Shown: positions 16,440 to 24,767 of the stretch, piece after piece | Layout: each line of letters begins with the position of its first letter | How positions within the stretch are numbered: the stretch's first letter is position 1 | Origin: Clostridiaceae bacterium | Lineage (GTDB): Bacteria; Bacillota; Clostridia; Peptostreptococcales; Natronincolaceae | Direction: 5' to 3' | Assembly (NCBI GenBank): GCA_018432235.1 | Contig: JAHDLO010000001.1 | Location: forward strand, 62,001 to 126,000 | Length of the DNA stretch: 64,000 nucleotides | Notes under the pieces: model-generated | Seen by the model: only the letters and a program-made list of their open reading frames with translations | What the model was told of the DNA's origin: nothing | Database searches by the model: none | Program-made: the position numbers and the translations under genes

Positions 16440-16664
16440 CTATCTGGGCTCATATTCAAAGGTGACTATCCCACATGCTGCACATCGATGGGCTGGTACT
16501 TTTTTTGATTTCCACATTGGAACTCCCACCAGCATTTCATTCTGATATTCTATAACTTTATTTTTTTCATTCTCCGTCCATAATATCTGTCGTGGCGAAA
16601 ATACGTAGCCCTTTTTCATTTCCTTACCACATTGTGGACAATCCAACTTTTCTAGTCTTCGCAT
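16440..16664 (-). CDS. Zinc-ribbon protein of the PF20097/DUF6487 type, 74 aa
   Basis: Two CxxC knuckles: CPQCGKEMKKGYVFSPRQI near the N-terminus and HRCAACGIVTF near the C-terminus. The segment GY-x-x-SPR-x-x-x-W-x-x-x-E-K-N-K is the family signature. Probably one small zinc-bound domain. A second member lies at 24505-24723 with the same GYLNSPRDNLKW signature. Function unknown. Cytoplasmic. Confidence 0.75.
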   Translation of the reverse strand: MRRLEKLDCPQCGKEMKKGYVFSPRQILWTENEKNKVIEYQNEMLVGVPMWKSKKVPAHRCAACGIVTFEYEPR

Positions 16665-16676
16665 TCTAAGTCCCTC

Positions 16677-17291
16677 CTAAATAAACTGCTGTAAATAGTC
16701 ATAGGCCTCCACCAACCAAGGATGTACTACCATTAATTTAGCGCTGTTTTCCAGCTGATGCTTTATAAAGGCATAGGCTGCAGCCTCTAAGGATTTCTCA
16801 AGCTCTTTATTCATCTCCCTTATATATGAAGACCTATCCTTTTGATCCCATTTAATTTTATCAGCAATAAATAATATCATATCTAGCTTTGAAGGATTCG
16901 CCCTCAGGGTTGTGTGGCAGGAAATCGCAGCTAAAAGCTCCTCATCCTCAATTTTAAAAATCTGTTGAGCGATTAGCCCCGACAGCTTTTGATGAAGAAT
17001 CAGAGGAAAGCACCTTTCCTCTGGCAAAATCTCTATACGATAACATTCAGCTATTTCAAGCCTCTTTTCTGGGGGAATCACATCACTGATATCGTGCAAA
17101 GCGCCTACAATTTCTGCCCTTTGCCCATTCTCCCCAAAGGTCTGAGCCAGTAGCTTGGCTTCAGCAGCCACCTTTATCGAATGTTGGGCAGTAGTGTTTT
17201 TTTCATATGTCATTAAGAGCTTGAAGGCCGACTGACAAATATCCTCTGATAAATCATGTGTTTTTCTCAATTCATTTATATATGGATGCAT
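16677..17291 (-). CDS. HD-domain phosphohydrolase (YqeK/Ap4A hydrolase-like)
   Basis: 204 aa. Metal-binding motifs of an HD hydrolase in order: HSIKVAAEAKLL, ALHDISDV (the HD pair), ILHQKLSGLIAQ and CHTTLRANPSKLDMILFIADKI. The last block matches the 'CHT-x-x...L-D-x-I-x-x-[IL]-A-D-x-I' signature of YqeK, which hydrolyses diadenosine tetraphosphate symmetrically. The residues expected to bind iron (two His, the HD pair and the Asp of LFIAD) are all present. It overlaps nothing and lies 12 bp upstream of the zinc-ribbon gene start region; its operon partner is uncertain. Confidence 0.75.
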   Translation of the reverse strand: MHPYINELRKTHDLSEDICQSAFKLLMTYEKNTTAQHSIKVAAEAKLLAQTFGENGQRAEIVGALHDISDVIPPEKRLEIAECYRIEILPEERCFPLILHQKLSGLIAQQIFKIEDEELLAAISCHTTLRANPSKLDMILFIADKIKWDQKDRSSYIREMNKELEKSLEAAAYAFIKHQLENSAKLMVVHPWLVEAYDYLQQFI

Positions 17292-17323
17292 ATGATCGCC
17301 CCACTATTCTAAGCAATAGCCTA

Positions 17324-17848
17324 TTAATCCTTTTGATTGCTGTGGTACGCAGTTTTTGTTAGCTCATAGTTAACCGAGGACTGAAGCTCTCCCAGCTGGT
17401 CCTGCCATGAATTGATAGCCACTGAGGTCTTAACAAATCCTAGGTTCTCATAGAAATGCTGTGCACGCTTGTTTTTTAGGTTTGTGTCTAATACAATTTT
17501 TGCACATCCCAGCTCATTAAATAGATGCGCCATCATCAGCCTTAGAAAAGTAACGCCATAGCCTCTGTTTTGAAAGCTTGAATTGCAAATCTTTATTCCT
17601 ATTTCTGCTGTTTTTTCACCAACAGCTCTGTAGCTCATTTCTCCTACAGGGGTATCATTAACTACAAGTATTAGCAAAGGACTCGACCTATTTTCTATGC
17701 CCTTTAGCACCTGCGTCTTCGTTAATCCTAATCCATTTGGAAAACCAGCATGTGCCATAACTGCACCGTCATTCCACCAGCTTAATAGAATATCAGCATC
17801 CTCCAGTGTGGCTTCCCTTATCACTATATTCCCATGACTTAATAGCAT
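17324..17848 (-). CDS. GNAT-family N-acetyltransferase
   Basis: 174 aa with VIREATLEDADILLSWWND at the N-terminus (RimJ/L-like 'LR.a...D...i..WwnD'), then VGEMSYRAVGEKTAEIGIKICNSSFQNRGYGVTFLRLMM (motif A QNRGYGV) and KIVLDTNLKNKRAQHFYENLGFV (motif B). This form is typical of AacA4/AAC(6')-like and spermidine acetyltransferase relatives. Resistance to aminoglycosides is possible but not shown. ATG start with AGGAGGAA upstream. Confidence 0.87.
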   Translation of the reverse strand: MLLSHGNIVIREATLEDADILLSWWNDGAVMAHAGFPNGLGLTKTQVLKGIENRSSPLLILVVNDTPVGEMSYRAVGEKTAEIGIKICNSSFQNRGYGVTFLRLMMAHLFNELGCAKIVLDTNLKNKRAQHFYENLGFVKTSVAINSWQDQLGELQSSVNYELTKTAYHSNQKD

Positions 17849-17876
17849 CTGTTCCTCCTTCTAAAGAACCTATTGG

Positions 17877-18512
17877 TTAAAGTCCTTCTAGCTGCTTAGC
17901 TGTACTTTTCAACAGCAGTGCTTGGTATTTCAAGCTGCCATTCCCCTCCATCGCTATGGTCTTAAAGTCTATGATTTCAAAAAACCGACCTACAGCCTCC
18001 CGCAGACCCTCATCTGTAAAGAAGGAAAAGAATCTTTTAGGCTCATAATTATCCCCCTGCCATCTGCCTTCAAAATCATAGCCGCCATAAACGCCTATAT
18101 ATATTAGACCATCGGGCTTTAATACCCTTTTGATATTTTCCAGCACTAAAGGTAAATCTGCCTTTGGAATATGCAGCAGACTGTTCATAGACCATACAGC
18201 ATCAAAGGCTCCCTCTGGAAATTCCATATTATAATAATCCATCTCAAAGGCCTTTAACCCCTTGTCTCTACAGGCATTTACCATAGAGGTGGAAATATCC
18301 ATACAGGTAACCTCCAGTCCATGCTGACTCAAATATTCTCCCTGCTTTCCAACGCCTGCTCCTGCATCCAACACCTTATGCTTTTTTTCCAGCTGCATAA
18401 TTTTGATAAAGCGGTCAAGCTCCTCCAGCTTCCAGCTCTGCAGCCCTCGGCCTTCTCTAAACTCAGTGCTATTATCATAGCTGCTCTTAATCTCATTTTT
18501 GTACATGTCCAT
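17877..18512 (-). CDS. Class I SAM-dependent methyltransferase
   Basis: 211 aa. Motif I is KVLDAGAGVGKQGEYL (residues about 47-62), motif II CMDISTSMV (Asp for ribose binding), then FDAVWSMNSLLHIPK and VLKPDGLIYIGVYGG. The opening SYDNSTEFREGRGLQSWKLEELDRF resembles small ubiquinone-type or tellurite-resistance-like methyltransferases. The acceptor is unknown. ATG start; the upstream sequence GGGACTGAA is weak as a ribosome site. Confidence 0.82.
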   Translation of the reverse strand: MDMYKNEIKSSYDNSTEFREGRGLQSWKLEELDRFIKIMQLEKKHKVLDAGAGVGKQGEYLSQHGLEVTCMDISTSMVNACRDKGLKAFEMDYYNMEFPEGAFDAVWSMNSLLHIPKADLPLVLENIKRVLKPDGLIYIGVYGGYDFEGRWQGDNYEPKRFFSFFTDEGLREAVGRFFEIIDFKTIAMEGNGSLKYQALLLKSTAKQLEGL

Positions 18513-18553
18513 TTCAGTCCCTCTTTTCCGTTGTTATCCCTTGGCTTAGCAGC

Positions 18554-18998
18554 TTATAGAGGCTCTTTCAGCAGGTGTATATAACTGTTGTAAAATTCTT
18601 TAGCATTCATTTTAAAGCCATCTCTTACGGCTGATGTGCCATAGGCTTGCTCTATTCTTTTAATCAGTTCACAGCCAATCCTATAGGTAAACCTGTCTTG
18701 TCCGAATAAATGCGCTATACAAGCCTCGTCAATAAGCTTGATTTTCTTTTATAAACCTAATCAGAGCATCAGTTTGGCTGATTGTCTCACTATAGCTCTC
18801 CTTGTGCCTAAAGCCATAGAAGGGTTTATCCTTTTCTGTTAAAGCTTCTAATAGCCGTTGGCTGCTGGTGCCATTACTATAGTATTCCCCGTGCTTTAAC
18901 ACATTTTGGTAGGCCCTATGCTGCATTAGAGCTTCAAAGGATAATTTACCACGGCAGTAGTCAACAAAAAGCCTGTAGGCTTCATATTCAATTTTCAT
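18554..18998 (-). pseudogene. Frameshifted gene of unknown family (about 147 aa if repaired)
   Basis: From ATG 18998 an 89-codon frame runs MKIEYEAYRLFVDYCRG...IKENQAY and stops at 18729. Skipping one A in the run GAAAATC near 18735 gives an uninterrupted continuation, IKLIDEACIAHLFGQDRFTY, then RIGCELIKRIEQAYG to the TAA at 18554-18556. The merged protein would have about 147 residues, with a C-terminal helix pair that looks like the tail of a small metallopeptidase-like or 'DUF' protein; no catalytic motif is seen. The single-base insertion in an A run could be true decay or a sequencing error. I do not recognise the family. Confidence 0.6.
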
Positions 18999-19026
18999 AT
19001 TCTGCTATCCTCCTGAATATTTGCCT

Positions 19027-19938
19027 CTATTTCTTTTGCTGCCATTCTGAGTTCCTCACATACTGCCCTCTTCTAATATACGCTGAAGCAATATTTTCAC
19101 CCAGCTTATCCTCTTCTTTTGCAGCTGTGGGGATGGGCCTTGGGTCCAATATTTGATAGGCTTCACTTTCTTTTATGCTTATTTGATTAAATACAATCGG
19201 TAGACCCGCAGCGGTAAAATGGCTTTTACCCGTCATCAGCTGAAAATGAATATGGGGCTCACTGCTATTGCCTGTGTTGCCGCATCTAGCTAAGAAGTCA
19301 CCCTTCTTTAGATTTTGACCTACCTTTACAACAATGCTGTTGGGCATTATATGGGCTATCATGCTGTATTCATTATCATAATGCTTGATGACCAATTGAT
19401 TCCCGCATATATCCTTGATATTGGTGTCTAGTTTGCCATTGCCATATATTCTGCTATCCTCACATTTATCATAGATATAGACTACTGTACCGTCTTCTGG
19501 TGCAATGATTTCTTTGCCATAGCAATAATAATCCTCTGGCTTATGTAAATCACCATTATAGGTTTTTCCCTTTTCATCAATGACTAGAAAGTCATAGGCA
19601 TATCTTTGGGAGGGAATAAACCATGAATGAGAAATTTCTTTATATACCCCGCCATTAACAACACTCCATTCACCTTTAAAGGGGAGAATATAATTGCCTT
19701 TACAGCTATAGCTTTCCTTGGTGGGTAGCTTAAACCCAGACCGTATGGGCGCAGCTGGTAAAGTGATTAGCTGCTTTAAGCATTGCAGATTAAATCTTAG
19801 GTTGAAAATAAAGTCTACAAAGAAGAGCAGGAAGAAAAACCAAAAGAACTCTAAAGACCTAATATTTAGTAATCTCCCTAAAACTCCTACTAAGCCAAGC
19901 CACTTAAGGCTATTGATTATCCTTAAAAATACCTTCAT
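19027..19938 (-). CDS. Membrane-anchored M23-family peptidase (LytM-like)
   Basis: 303 aa. One or two N-terminal hydrophobic segments (residues 8-21 and 30-46, FFWFFFLLFFVDFIF) anchor the enzyme, followed by an extracytoplasmic M23 domain. QRYAYDFLV gives the metal Asp region, then GNQLVIKH, IAHIMPNSI and GNTGNSSEPHIHFQL, whose H-x-H pair is the catalytic and zinc-binding element. M23 peptidases cut peptidoglycan cross-links or act on secreted peptides. The usual first zinc His is replaced in the QRYAYD segment, so the zinc set should be checked. ATG start with AGGAGGAA upstream. Confidence 0.75.
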   Translation of the reverse strand: MKVFLRIINSLKWLGLVGVLGRLLNIRSLEFFWFFFLLFFVDFIFNLRFNLQCLKQLITLPAAPIRSGFKLPTKESYSCKGNYILPFKGEWSVVNGGVYKEISHSWFIPSQRYAYDFLVIDEKGKTYNGDLHKPEDYYCYGKEIIAPEDGTVVYIYDKCEDSRIYGNGKLDTNIKDICGNQLVIKHYDNEYSMIAHIMPNSIVVKVGQNLKKGDFLARCGNTGNSSEPHIHFQLMTGKSHFTAAGLPIVFNQISIKESEAYQILDPRPIPTAAKEEDKLGENIASAYIRRGQYVRNSEWQQKK

Positions 19939-19960
19939 CGATTATTCCTCCTTGCAATAT

Positions 19961-20200
19961 TCACAACAACACCTTACTCACAAGATGCAATCTTGCATAA
20001 TCCTCCTCAATACTAATGAGTCCCTCATCTCTATATCCATTCCTTTGAAACCAACTCAGATTTCCGTTAGGAAAAACCCCGTCTTCATCGCTGATGGCTA
20101 TTATACGTTTATAATTATTTACCAGATCTTTTTCCAATGCCCTCAGAGGATATGATTTATTGTCATATGAAGTGTCTGAGGACAGATAGGAGCAGGTCAA
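19961..20200 (-). pseudogene. C-terminal half of a probable GNAT acetyltransferase
   Basis: This 79-codon frame lacks a GNAT acetyl-CoA loop but ends GNLSWFQRNGYRDEGLISIEEDYARLHLVSKVL, which resembles the last strands of a small acetyltransferase (N-x-x-W-F-x-x-N-G-Y). Upstream it opens within sequence adjoining an unrelated gene pair (20225-21296). I read it as the 3' remnant of a GNAT gene whose 5' half is missing. It may still be translated from the TTG/ATG region near 20200, but its function is doubtful. Confidence 0.45.
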
Positions 20201-20224
20201 AAATGCCGTTTCTATCTTTATAGT

Positions 20225-21118
20225 CTAGTCTTTTTCAAGAATGCTCTTTATTGAGTTAAAAGTTTGTTTGCTTTCAAATGAACTCTTATACAATTTTCTA
20301 ACCAATGCTAGATTTGCATATTTCCTTGAGGGGAGAATTTTCGAAGTAAATGAGATAGAAGGCGACAATGCAAATGAGTAGGTCACATCTATTTCCCTTC
20401 GTTTTGTCATCTCGTTGTAAATTTCGTCTATATTAGTAAATGTCCTTCTAATCCCCGCAAGGTTGCCTTCATTACTATTTCTCTCTAAGTTGCTTAGCTC
20501 TTTCCTAAACAGCTTTGTTTCCTTTTGCTTTCTTATACAATCAATATTATCGAATAGTTCAATTTTACTTGTCGACCTAGAAATTACATAATTGCTAATC
20601 GAAGGCATCTCTTGCTTGTACAGCTCCATCCCTACTTTTGCGTTTACGTCTTTATAATACGCTGATATATTAGCATCCAAATTTTGCATTAATTTATTAA
20701 CTAACGAGCCCCTATTTATCAAATTATAATCACTCAAAATTCTTTCTCTGCGGGGATTGAGTTGGTAGTTTACATTTAAGGTATTACTTATCAAATAATA
20801 ATCGATTGTTCTACCTATAATTCCACCACCTAAAGCCTCCTCATTCCCGAAAATATTATGCTTAATTTCCAATAGCTTATTTTTATCATATTCATTGGAA
20901 ATATCTCTAAATATACTCATATCAAGAAATTTTCTTGCTGATGATGTCCAAAACTCTGATAGCTCATCTTGCTTATACAGTATCTCATCATAAATAACAA
21001 GTGCATTTAATACGTCAGTAAGAACACCAATACAGCTTTCATCAAAGTAGCTTTCTTTATAAGTAAAAAAGGAGAAAAACAACTCTAAAGACCAATTATC
21101 TATCAGTATAGAAACCAT
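20225..21118 (-). CDS. Unknown protein, 297 aa, possibly PIN-like at the N-terminus
   Basis: ATG with a strong AAAGGAGG seven bases upstream, so it is surely translated. The N-terminus MVSILIDNWSLELFFSF and later LNALVIYDEILY place an acidic residue after the first strand and another after a helix, a spacing seen in PIN-like nucleases, but the later Asp residues of a PIN active site are not clear. The rest is charged and helical (ELSNLERNSNEGNLAG, IYNEMTKRREIDVTYSF). It is more AT-rich than its neighbours, and the truncated GNAT lies directly downstream, which suggests insertion or transfer. I do not recognise the family. Confidence 0.6.
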   Translation of the reverse strand: MVSILIDNWSLELFFSFFTYKESYFDESCIGVLTDVLNALVIYDEILYKQDELSEFWTSSARKFLDMSIFRDISNEYDKNKLLEIKHNIFGNEEALGGGIIGRTIDYYLISNTLNVNYQLNPRRERILSDYNLINRGSLVNKLMQNLDANISAYYKDVNAKVGMELYKQEMPSISNYVISRSTSKIELFDNIDCIRKQKETKLFRKELSNLERNSNEGNLAGIRRTFTNIDEIYNEMTKRREIDVTYSFALSPSISFTSKILPSRKYANLALVRKLYKSSFESKQTFNSIKSILEKD

Positions 21119-21188
21119 ACATAGCCTCCTTTTCCAAACATATTAATATACTTAGTTCGGTACATTACCCTCGTTTTAAAAGGGATGC

Positions 21189-21296
21189 TTATTCAACAAG
21201 TTCTCTTCCTTTGAATATGGTGTTAACATAATACTCCTCCTCTTTTTTCCTGATTTTCTTATAAATATCACTAATGCCACTAATATCGCTTATCAT
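21189..21296 (-). CDS. Possible small protein upstream of the 297-aa unknown gene
   Basis: 35 codons: ATG at 21296, TAA at 21189-21191. The peptide begins MISDISGISDIYKKIRKKEEE, is highly charged in the middle and ends KGRELVE. The ribosome site (GGTGGT) is weak. A stronger site, GAGGAGGAG, lies inside it and would drive a 17-codon frame. It could be a small partner or leader of the downstream gene, or simply non-coding. Confidence 0.25.
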   Translation of the reverse strand: MISDISGISDIYKKIRKKEEEYYVNTIFKGRELVE

Positions 21297-21335
21297 GTTA
21301 ACCACCACCCTTACTTTATATATTATATAAAATAC

Positions 21336-22145
21336 TCAAATCTCGAACCAATAGCACCGATACTTATCCTTTTTTTCAAATCCTAAGCCTTCTGCCAGTT
21401 TTATAGAAGCTGTATTACTGTCGCTACAATCCCAATAGGGTGTATTGCCTTGATTATGGCAGGCTTTAATAAATTCTACAGCCAAACCACCTGCATAACC
21501 TCTATTTCTGTATGTACTTATGGTTTCAATGCCAATTGCCTGCAGGTTGCCCACCTTAAAGCCAGTATAGCATACAGCAACAATTGCCATATCCGCCACA
21601 GCATAGAAACATATTCCCTCATTTAAAAAGCTATCTATGCTTCCCCAAAACTGCTGTAGTCTCTCGACGATAAGGTCTGAATTCAGCAGGCCTGGCTGCA
21701 ATTCTCCGTTGTATCTTCTGATATCCGGCAGCCTTGCTTGTTTGATTTTACTATGCTTGCTTTCATTTAGGCAATGAACCCATTGATAACCGAAATCCAA
21801 TTTTCTATTCTTAAAAAGCTCTTCTATTTTTATATCCCAGCCTTGATGAACTCCAGAGATTTCAAAGCTATTAATCTTCATCTGCTTTAATTCCTTTAGC
21901 AGCCTACTGTCAATACATTCACCTATCTCCTTCAAGAACTCAGGATTTTTTTCATCTCCAAGTAAATAATACCCCTGCATTCCTTGGCACCATAATAATG
22001 CCGATGTTGGATTTTTAGTGTTTTCGGTATAGATTTTTCCTGGATTACTGCCTAAAACAACTGCCTTTGCTTCTGGAAAATTGTTGATCCCCTCTAGCAA
22101 TGCTTCTACTCTGTGGAAATCCTTGTAGTCAAGCTCATTAATCAA
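21336..22145 (-). CDS. GNAT acetyltransferase, PF12746 (ZmaR-like) type
   Basis: 269 aa, longer than single-domain GNATs because of an N-terminal extension (about 150 residues) typical of the GNAT_acetyltran family. C-terminal core: FYAVADMAIVAVCYTGFKVGNLQ, then AIGIETISTYRNRGYAGGLAVEF (motif A, R-N-R-G-Y-A) and YWDCSDSNTASIKLAEGLGFEK. ZmaR, the zwittermicin A self-resistance acetyltransferase, belongs to this family, but the acceptor here is not predictable. All core motifs are intact. Confidence 0.83.
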   Translation of the reverse strand: MINELDYKDFHRVEALLEGINNFPEAKAVVLGSNPGKIYTENTKNPTSALLWCQGMQGYYLLGDEKNPEFLKEIGECIDSRLLKELKQMKINSFEISGVHQGWDIKIEELFKNRKLDFGYQWVHCLNESKHSKIKQARLPDIRRYNGELQPGLLNSDLIVERLQQFWGSIDSFLNEGICFYAVADMAIVAVCYTGFKVGNLQAIGIETISTYRNRGYAGGLAVEFIKACHNQGNTPYWDCSDSNTASIKLAEGLGFEKKDKYRCYWFEI

Positions 22146-22272
22146 CTAAATCACCACCAATATCTCATATTTTGTCAACCCCTGCATGCATTCATCCTTT
22201 ATCCTCTCTTTGTCTTGGCATTACAATATGGCGGCATTTAAGGGTAAGCTAAAGCCCCGCATAGCTGTTGCT

Positions 22273-22698
22273 TTATTTGATCTCCAACAAAAAATCCAAG
22301 GCCTTCTTATATAACAAGGGTTGAATCGCTGGGTAGGTCAAATGCTCTGGCAGCTCATCAAATAGTCTAACCTCTGCAATCTCTGTCTCTGGCAGCTGAC
22401 CCAGAGTCTTTATGTCTGTAACAAATAGTCTGCCATAGCTTTGGCTAGCTCCCCTAGTGACTGAATACTCACATATTGTCTTTAGGACATAATCCTTTGC
22501 CCCAGTTTCCTCCTCCAGCTCTCTGCGGCCTGCTGTTTCAATGGTTTCACCCTTTTCTCTATGTCCACCGGGTATTTCCCAGGTATCTCTTTCTTTATGG
22601 CGGACAAAAACCGCCCTTCCCTTATGCATTGCTACTATTACGGCAAATTCCAGCCTTTTATCCTCAACTGTACCTATATTATAAAAATCTATTTTCAT
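22273..22698 (-). CDS. NUDIX hydrolase
   Basis: 141 aa. The Nudix box is G-G-H-R-E-K-G-E-T-I-E-T-A-G-R-R-E-L-E-E-E-T-G-A, at residues about 45-68, and matches Gx5Ex7REUxEExGU fully. The leading strand VIVAMHKGRAVFVRHKERDTWEIPGG is typical of ADP-ribose- or 8-oxo-dGTP-type enzymes. The nucleoside diphosphate substrate cannot be named. It lies between the ZmaR-like GNAT and the broken M55 gene on the same strand. Confidence 0.9.
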   Translation of the reverse strand: MKIDFYNIGTVEDKRLEFAVIVAMHKGRAVFVRHKERDTWEIPGGHREKGETIETAGRRELEEETGAKDYVLKTICEYSVTRGASQSYGRLFVTDIKTLGQLPETEIAEVRLFDELPEHLTYPAIQPLLYKKALDFLLEIK

Positions 22699-22735
22699 AG
22701 CTCCTCCTTATTTTCCTTTCGATGTCTTGGGTATT

Positions 22736-23793
22736 TTATTCCCACCTATTATATACTCCCTGCAATAGCTCTGCTGTCAGTACTTCCCTATCCTTCTCTG
22801 TAATTTTTATATTATCTCTTGCAAAATTGAATATCTCCAATCCAATTTCAACACTTGGCGCCTCCCAATAGGCCACCTGCTCTTGAAAGCTACCCTTCCA
22901 TGAAACATACTCAGGCTCTTGAAAATAAAAATATTTACAAAGCTCAAGCTTAAAATCATATGGGGCTTTTATTGTTACCGATTCTGCTCTATCAGCATTA
23001 TGAAGGGCCTCCAGCACACCCTTCTTAATAATAGGATAGGTTTCCTGTATACTGGGTTCCCATTTTTGGCATTTATCCTTTACGCTTATATGCTTCACCC
23101 TTTGACTAAGGGCCATGGCTTCCTTTCGTGAAGCCTCACAGCCTATATTAGCTAAGTACTTTACTCCTTGAAAGCTTAAAACCGCCATACCAATCTCTGC
23201 TATATGCAATCCATTTAGCCAAAAGCCCTTTATTGGTGGAGATTGAATGGTGTGGGGAAAGTATGCATTTTCTTCTCCATTTCTAGCGCCTCGTCGTAGT
23301 TAAAACTTTGATTAGACCCTGAGGAAAATTTTCATATAGCGAGGCGGAGGAAGAAGTAATATCGAGTAATATTGCGACTGACGACAACGAAGCTATATGG
23401 AAATTTGACCAGGGATAACTAAGAATTTAATTGCGATGCGGCGCTAGCATGCTGCCCTAAGGTAATGAGGCCAAAGGGTTGGATTTCCGCTTGTCCCCTT
23501 ATTCTTCTCCAATAAAAGCATCTGTCTGGAGTATCTACTAGCCTCACATTGCATGGCAGCTTATCCAGAAGCACGTTTGACTCAGGATTTCCTGCATAGT
23601 GGGCATCATAATACAAAATCTCGTCTATTCCAAACTCTTCAGCAGCTTCACAAACCGCCAACACATCGGAGGTCATTTTTTCTCTGCCCTGAATTCGCCA
23701 ATCATCACTGCCATTTATCAGCTGTGTACCATCACCATCGAAAATCCCCGACGCACCCTCCATATCTGAAATCAGTATTAATTGCTTTTTCAT
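22736..23793 (-). pseudogene. M55-family D-aminopeptidase (DppA-like), split by a 156-bp insertion
   Basis: The 5' part (ATG 23793, chosen because GGAGGGAGAGG lies just upstream; DMEGASGIFDGDG, YYDAHYAGNPESN, LITLGQHA) and the 3' part (IQSPPIKGFWLNGLHIAEIG, then VKQT-like and C-terminal strands ending near 22736) are the halves of a DppA-type zinc D-aminopeptidase. Between them lies the repeat element 23288-23443. Joining across one copy of the CTAGC target repeat restores QHARNGEENAYFPHT in frame, the expected HAR motif. The gene is therefore inactivated by insertion; the C-terminal half alone lacks the N-terminal metal ligands. Confidence 0.85.
23288..23443 (+). mobile_element. Repeat family A, copy 1: 156-bp MITE-like insertion in the M55 gene
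   Basis: The element is bounded by CTAGC at 23283-23287 and at 23444-23448, a 5-bp direct repeat consistent with target duplication. Its ends form imperfect inverted repeats of about 45 bp (left GCCTCGTCGTAGTTAAAAC; right end, reversed, CGCCGCATCGCAATTAAAT). The centre carries GGCGGAGGAAGAAGTAATAT and GACTGACGACAACG, shared with copies at about 33480-33585 and 53555-53700. No coding frame. Movement would need a transposase elsewhere. Confidence 0.8.
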
Positions 23794-23975
23794 GGCACCT
23801 CTCCCTCCATTCATGCATTTTAAAATAGCCAACTAATCCTATTTCCTGCAAGTAAGGATTAATTTTTCACTATTCTATATATTCTATCTAGAACACCCAT
23901 TCCCTCTATTTTTTACAAAATATAGCATTTTTCTATGGGGCTAAGGCGTTTGTCATATAGTCCAATGTTACCAGT

Positions 23976-24023
23976 CAAAAAAAAAGAAAAATGCCTAGCA
24001 TTAGCCCTTCTAATGATGGCATT
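23976..24023 (-). terminator. Probable intrinsic terminator after the 24086-24424 gene
   Basis: On the minus strand a nested stem pairs AATGCC with GGCATT and, inside it, CATTAG with CTAATG, followed by a run of nine T with one C. It lies 63 bp after the stop at 24086. Good stem plus U tract. Confidence 0.7.
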
Positions 24024-24085
24024 ATAATGTTTCTACATAATTTCAATTCTAATTTCCATAAATTACTTTGCTCCCCAGCATCGCT

Positions 24086-24424
24086 TTATTTCTCAATTAA
24101 TTCCCGTATACCCCTTTCTATAGATATAAGGCAAGGCATCAAATAGCCTACAGAAATAATAATCAATCCAATAGCAGATCTTAGTATAACAATGCTGATA
24201 CCATCGTTTTCAATTATTGCAATAAAGAATGCTATAATCTGAGCTATTAGATATAGGCTGCCTAAAAAAACAATTGCCTTCCCCAATCCCCTTATGGCAT
24301 CGTAATTGACCTTTTCCGTTTTGTTAGGATCGCCGTATTTAGCAGCATGACAATCCTTGCAAAGTATTTCTTCCATACTGCCATAGTTTACATAAATACT
24401 CTTATTACAGGATTTACAGTGCAT
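24086..24424 (-). CDS. Zinc-ribbon membrane protein, 112 aa
   Basis: N-terminal zinc ribbon MHCKSCNKSIYVNYGSMEEILCKDC (two CxxC pairs), then a helical part with two membrane segments, VFLGSLYLIAQIIAFFIAI (about residues 53-71) and ISIVILRSAIGLIIISVGYLM (about 77-97). This is the usual layout of small clostridial 'zinc ribbon plus membrane' proteins of unknown role. GC and codon use fit the neighbours. ATG start with GAGGTGAGGATACC upstream. Confidence 0.6.
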   Translation of the reverse strand: MHCKSCNKSIYVNYGSMEEILCKDCHAAKYGDPNKTEKVNYDAIRGLGKAIVFLGSLYLIAQIIAFFIAIIENDGISIVILRSAIGLIIISVGYLMPCLISIERGIRELIEK

Positions 24425-24504
24425 GGTATCCTCACCTCTATATTGTTTATAATCCCCTCCGCATAAAGGTACTGCTGTAGCAAATAATACGCTTATTATT
24501 TTCC

Positions 24505-24723
24505 CTATTTAATCTTATCTGCCACATCGATTATCATCTTCTGGCATTTTCTACAATAATAGGTCTCCACCTGATTTTCATACCAATCCGTTAGCTTAAT
24601 CCCACTTTGAAAATGGCTCACTAAGGCCCCCTTATTTTTTTCCGCCTCAATCCATTTTAAATTGTCTCTAGGACTGTTTAAATAGCCCTTTTCCATGCTT
24701 TTATGACAATATGGACATTCCAT
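24505..24723 (-). CDS. Zinc-ribbon protein of the PF20097/DUF6487 type, 72 aa
   Basis: Same family as 16440-16664: CPYCHKSMEKGYLNSPRDNLKW, then EAEKNKGAL and a second knuckle, YYCRKCQKMIIDVADKI. The signature GY-x-x-S-P-R is intact. Probably one zinc ion held by four cysteines. The two copies in the window are about 8 kb apart and differ strongly outside the motif, so they are old paralogues rather than a recent duplicate. Confidence 0.75.
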   Translation of the reverse strand: MECPYCHKSMEKGYLNSPRDNLKWIEAEKNKGALVSHFQSGIKLTDWYENQVETYYCRKCQKMIIDVADKIK

Positions 24724-24767
24724 TTATAGTTCTCCAATTCTTTATTATATTTATGTGTTTAAGACTG

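Noticed and set aside
21200..21262. 17-codon frame behind a strong ribosome site within the small upstream gene
   Set aside because: Too short to support as a gene; mentioned only as an alternative to the 35-codon frame.
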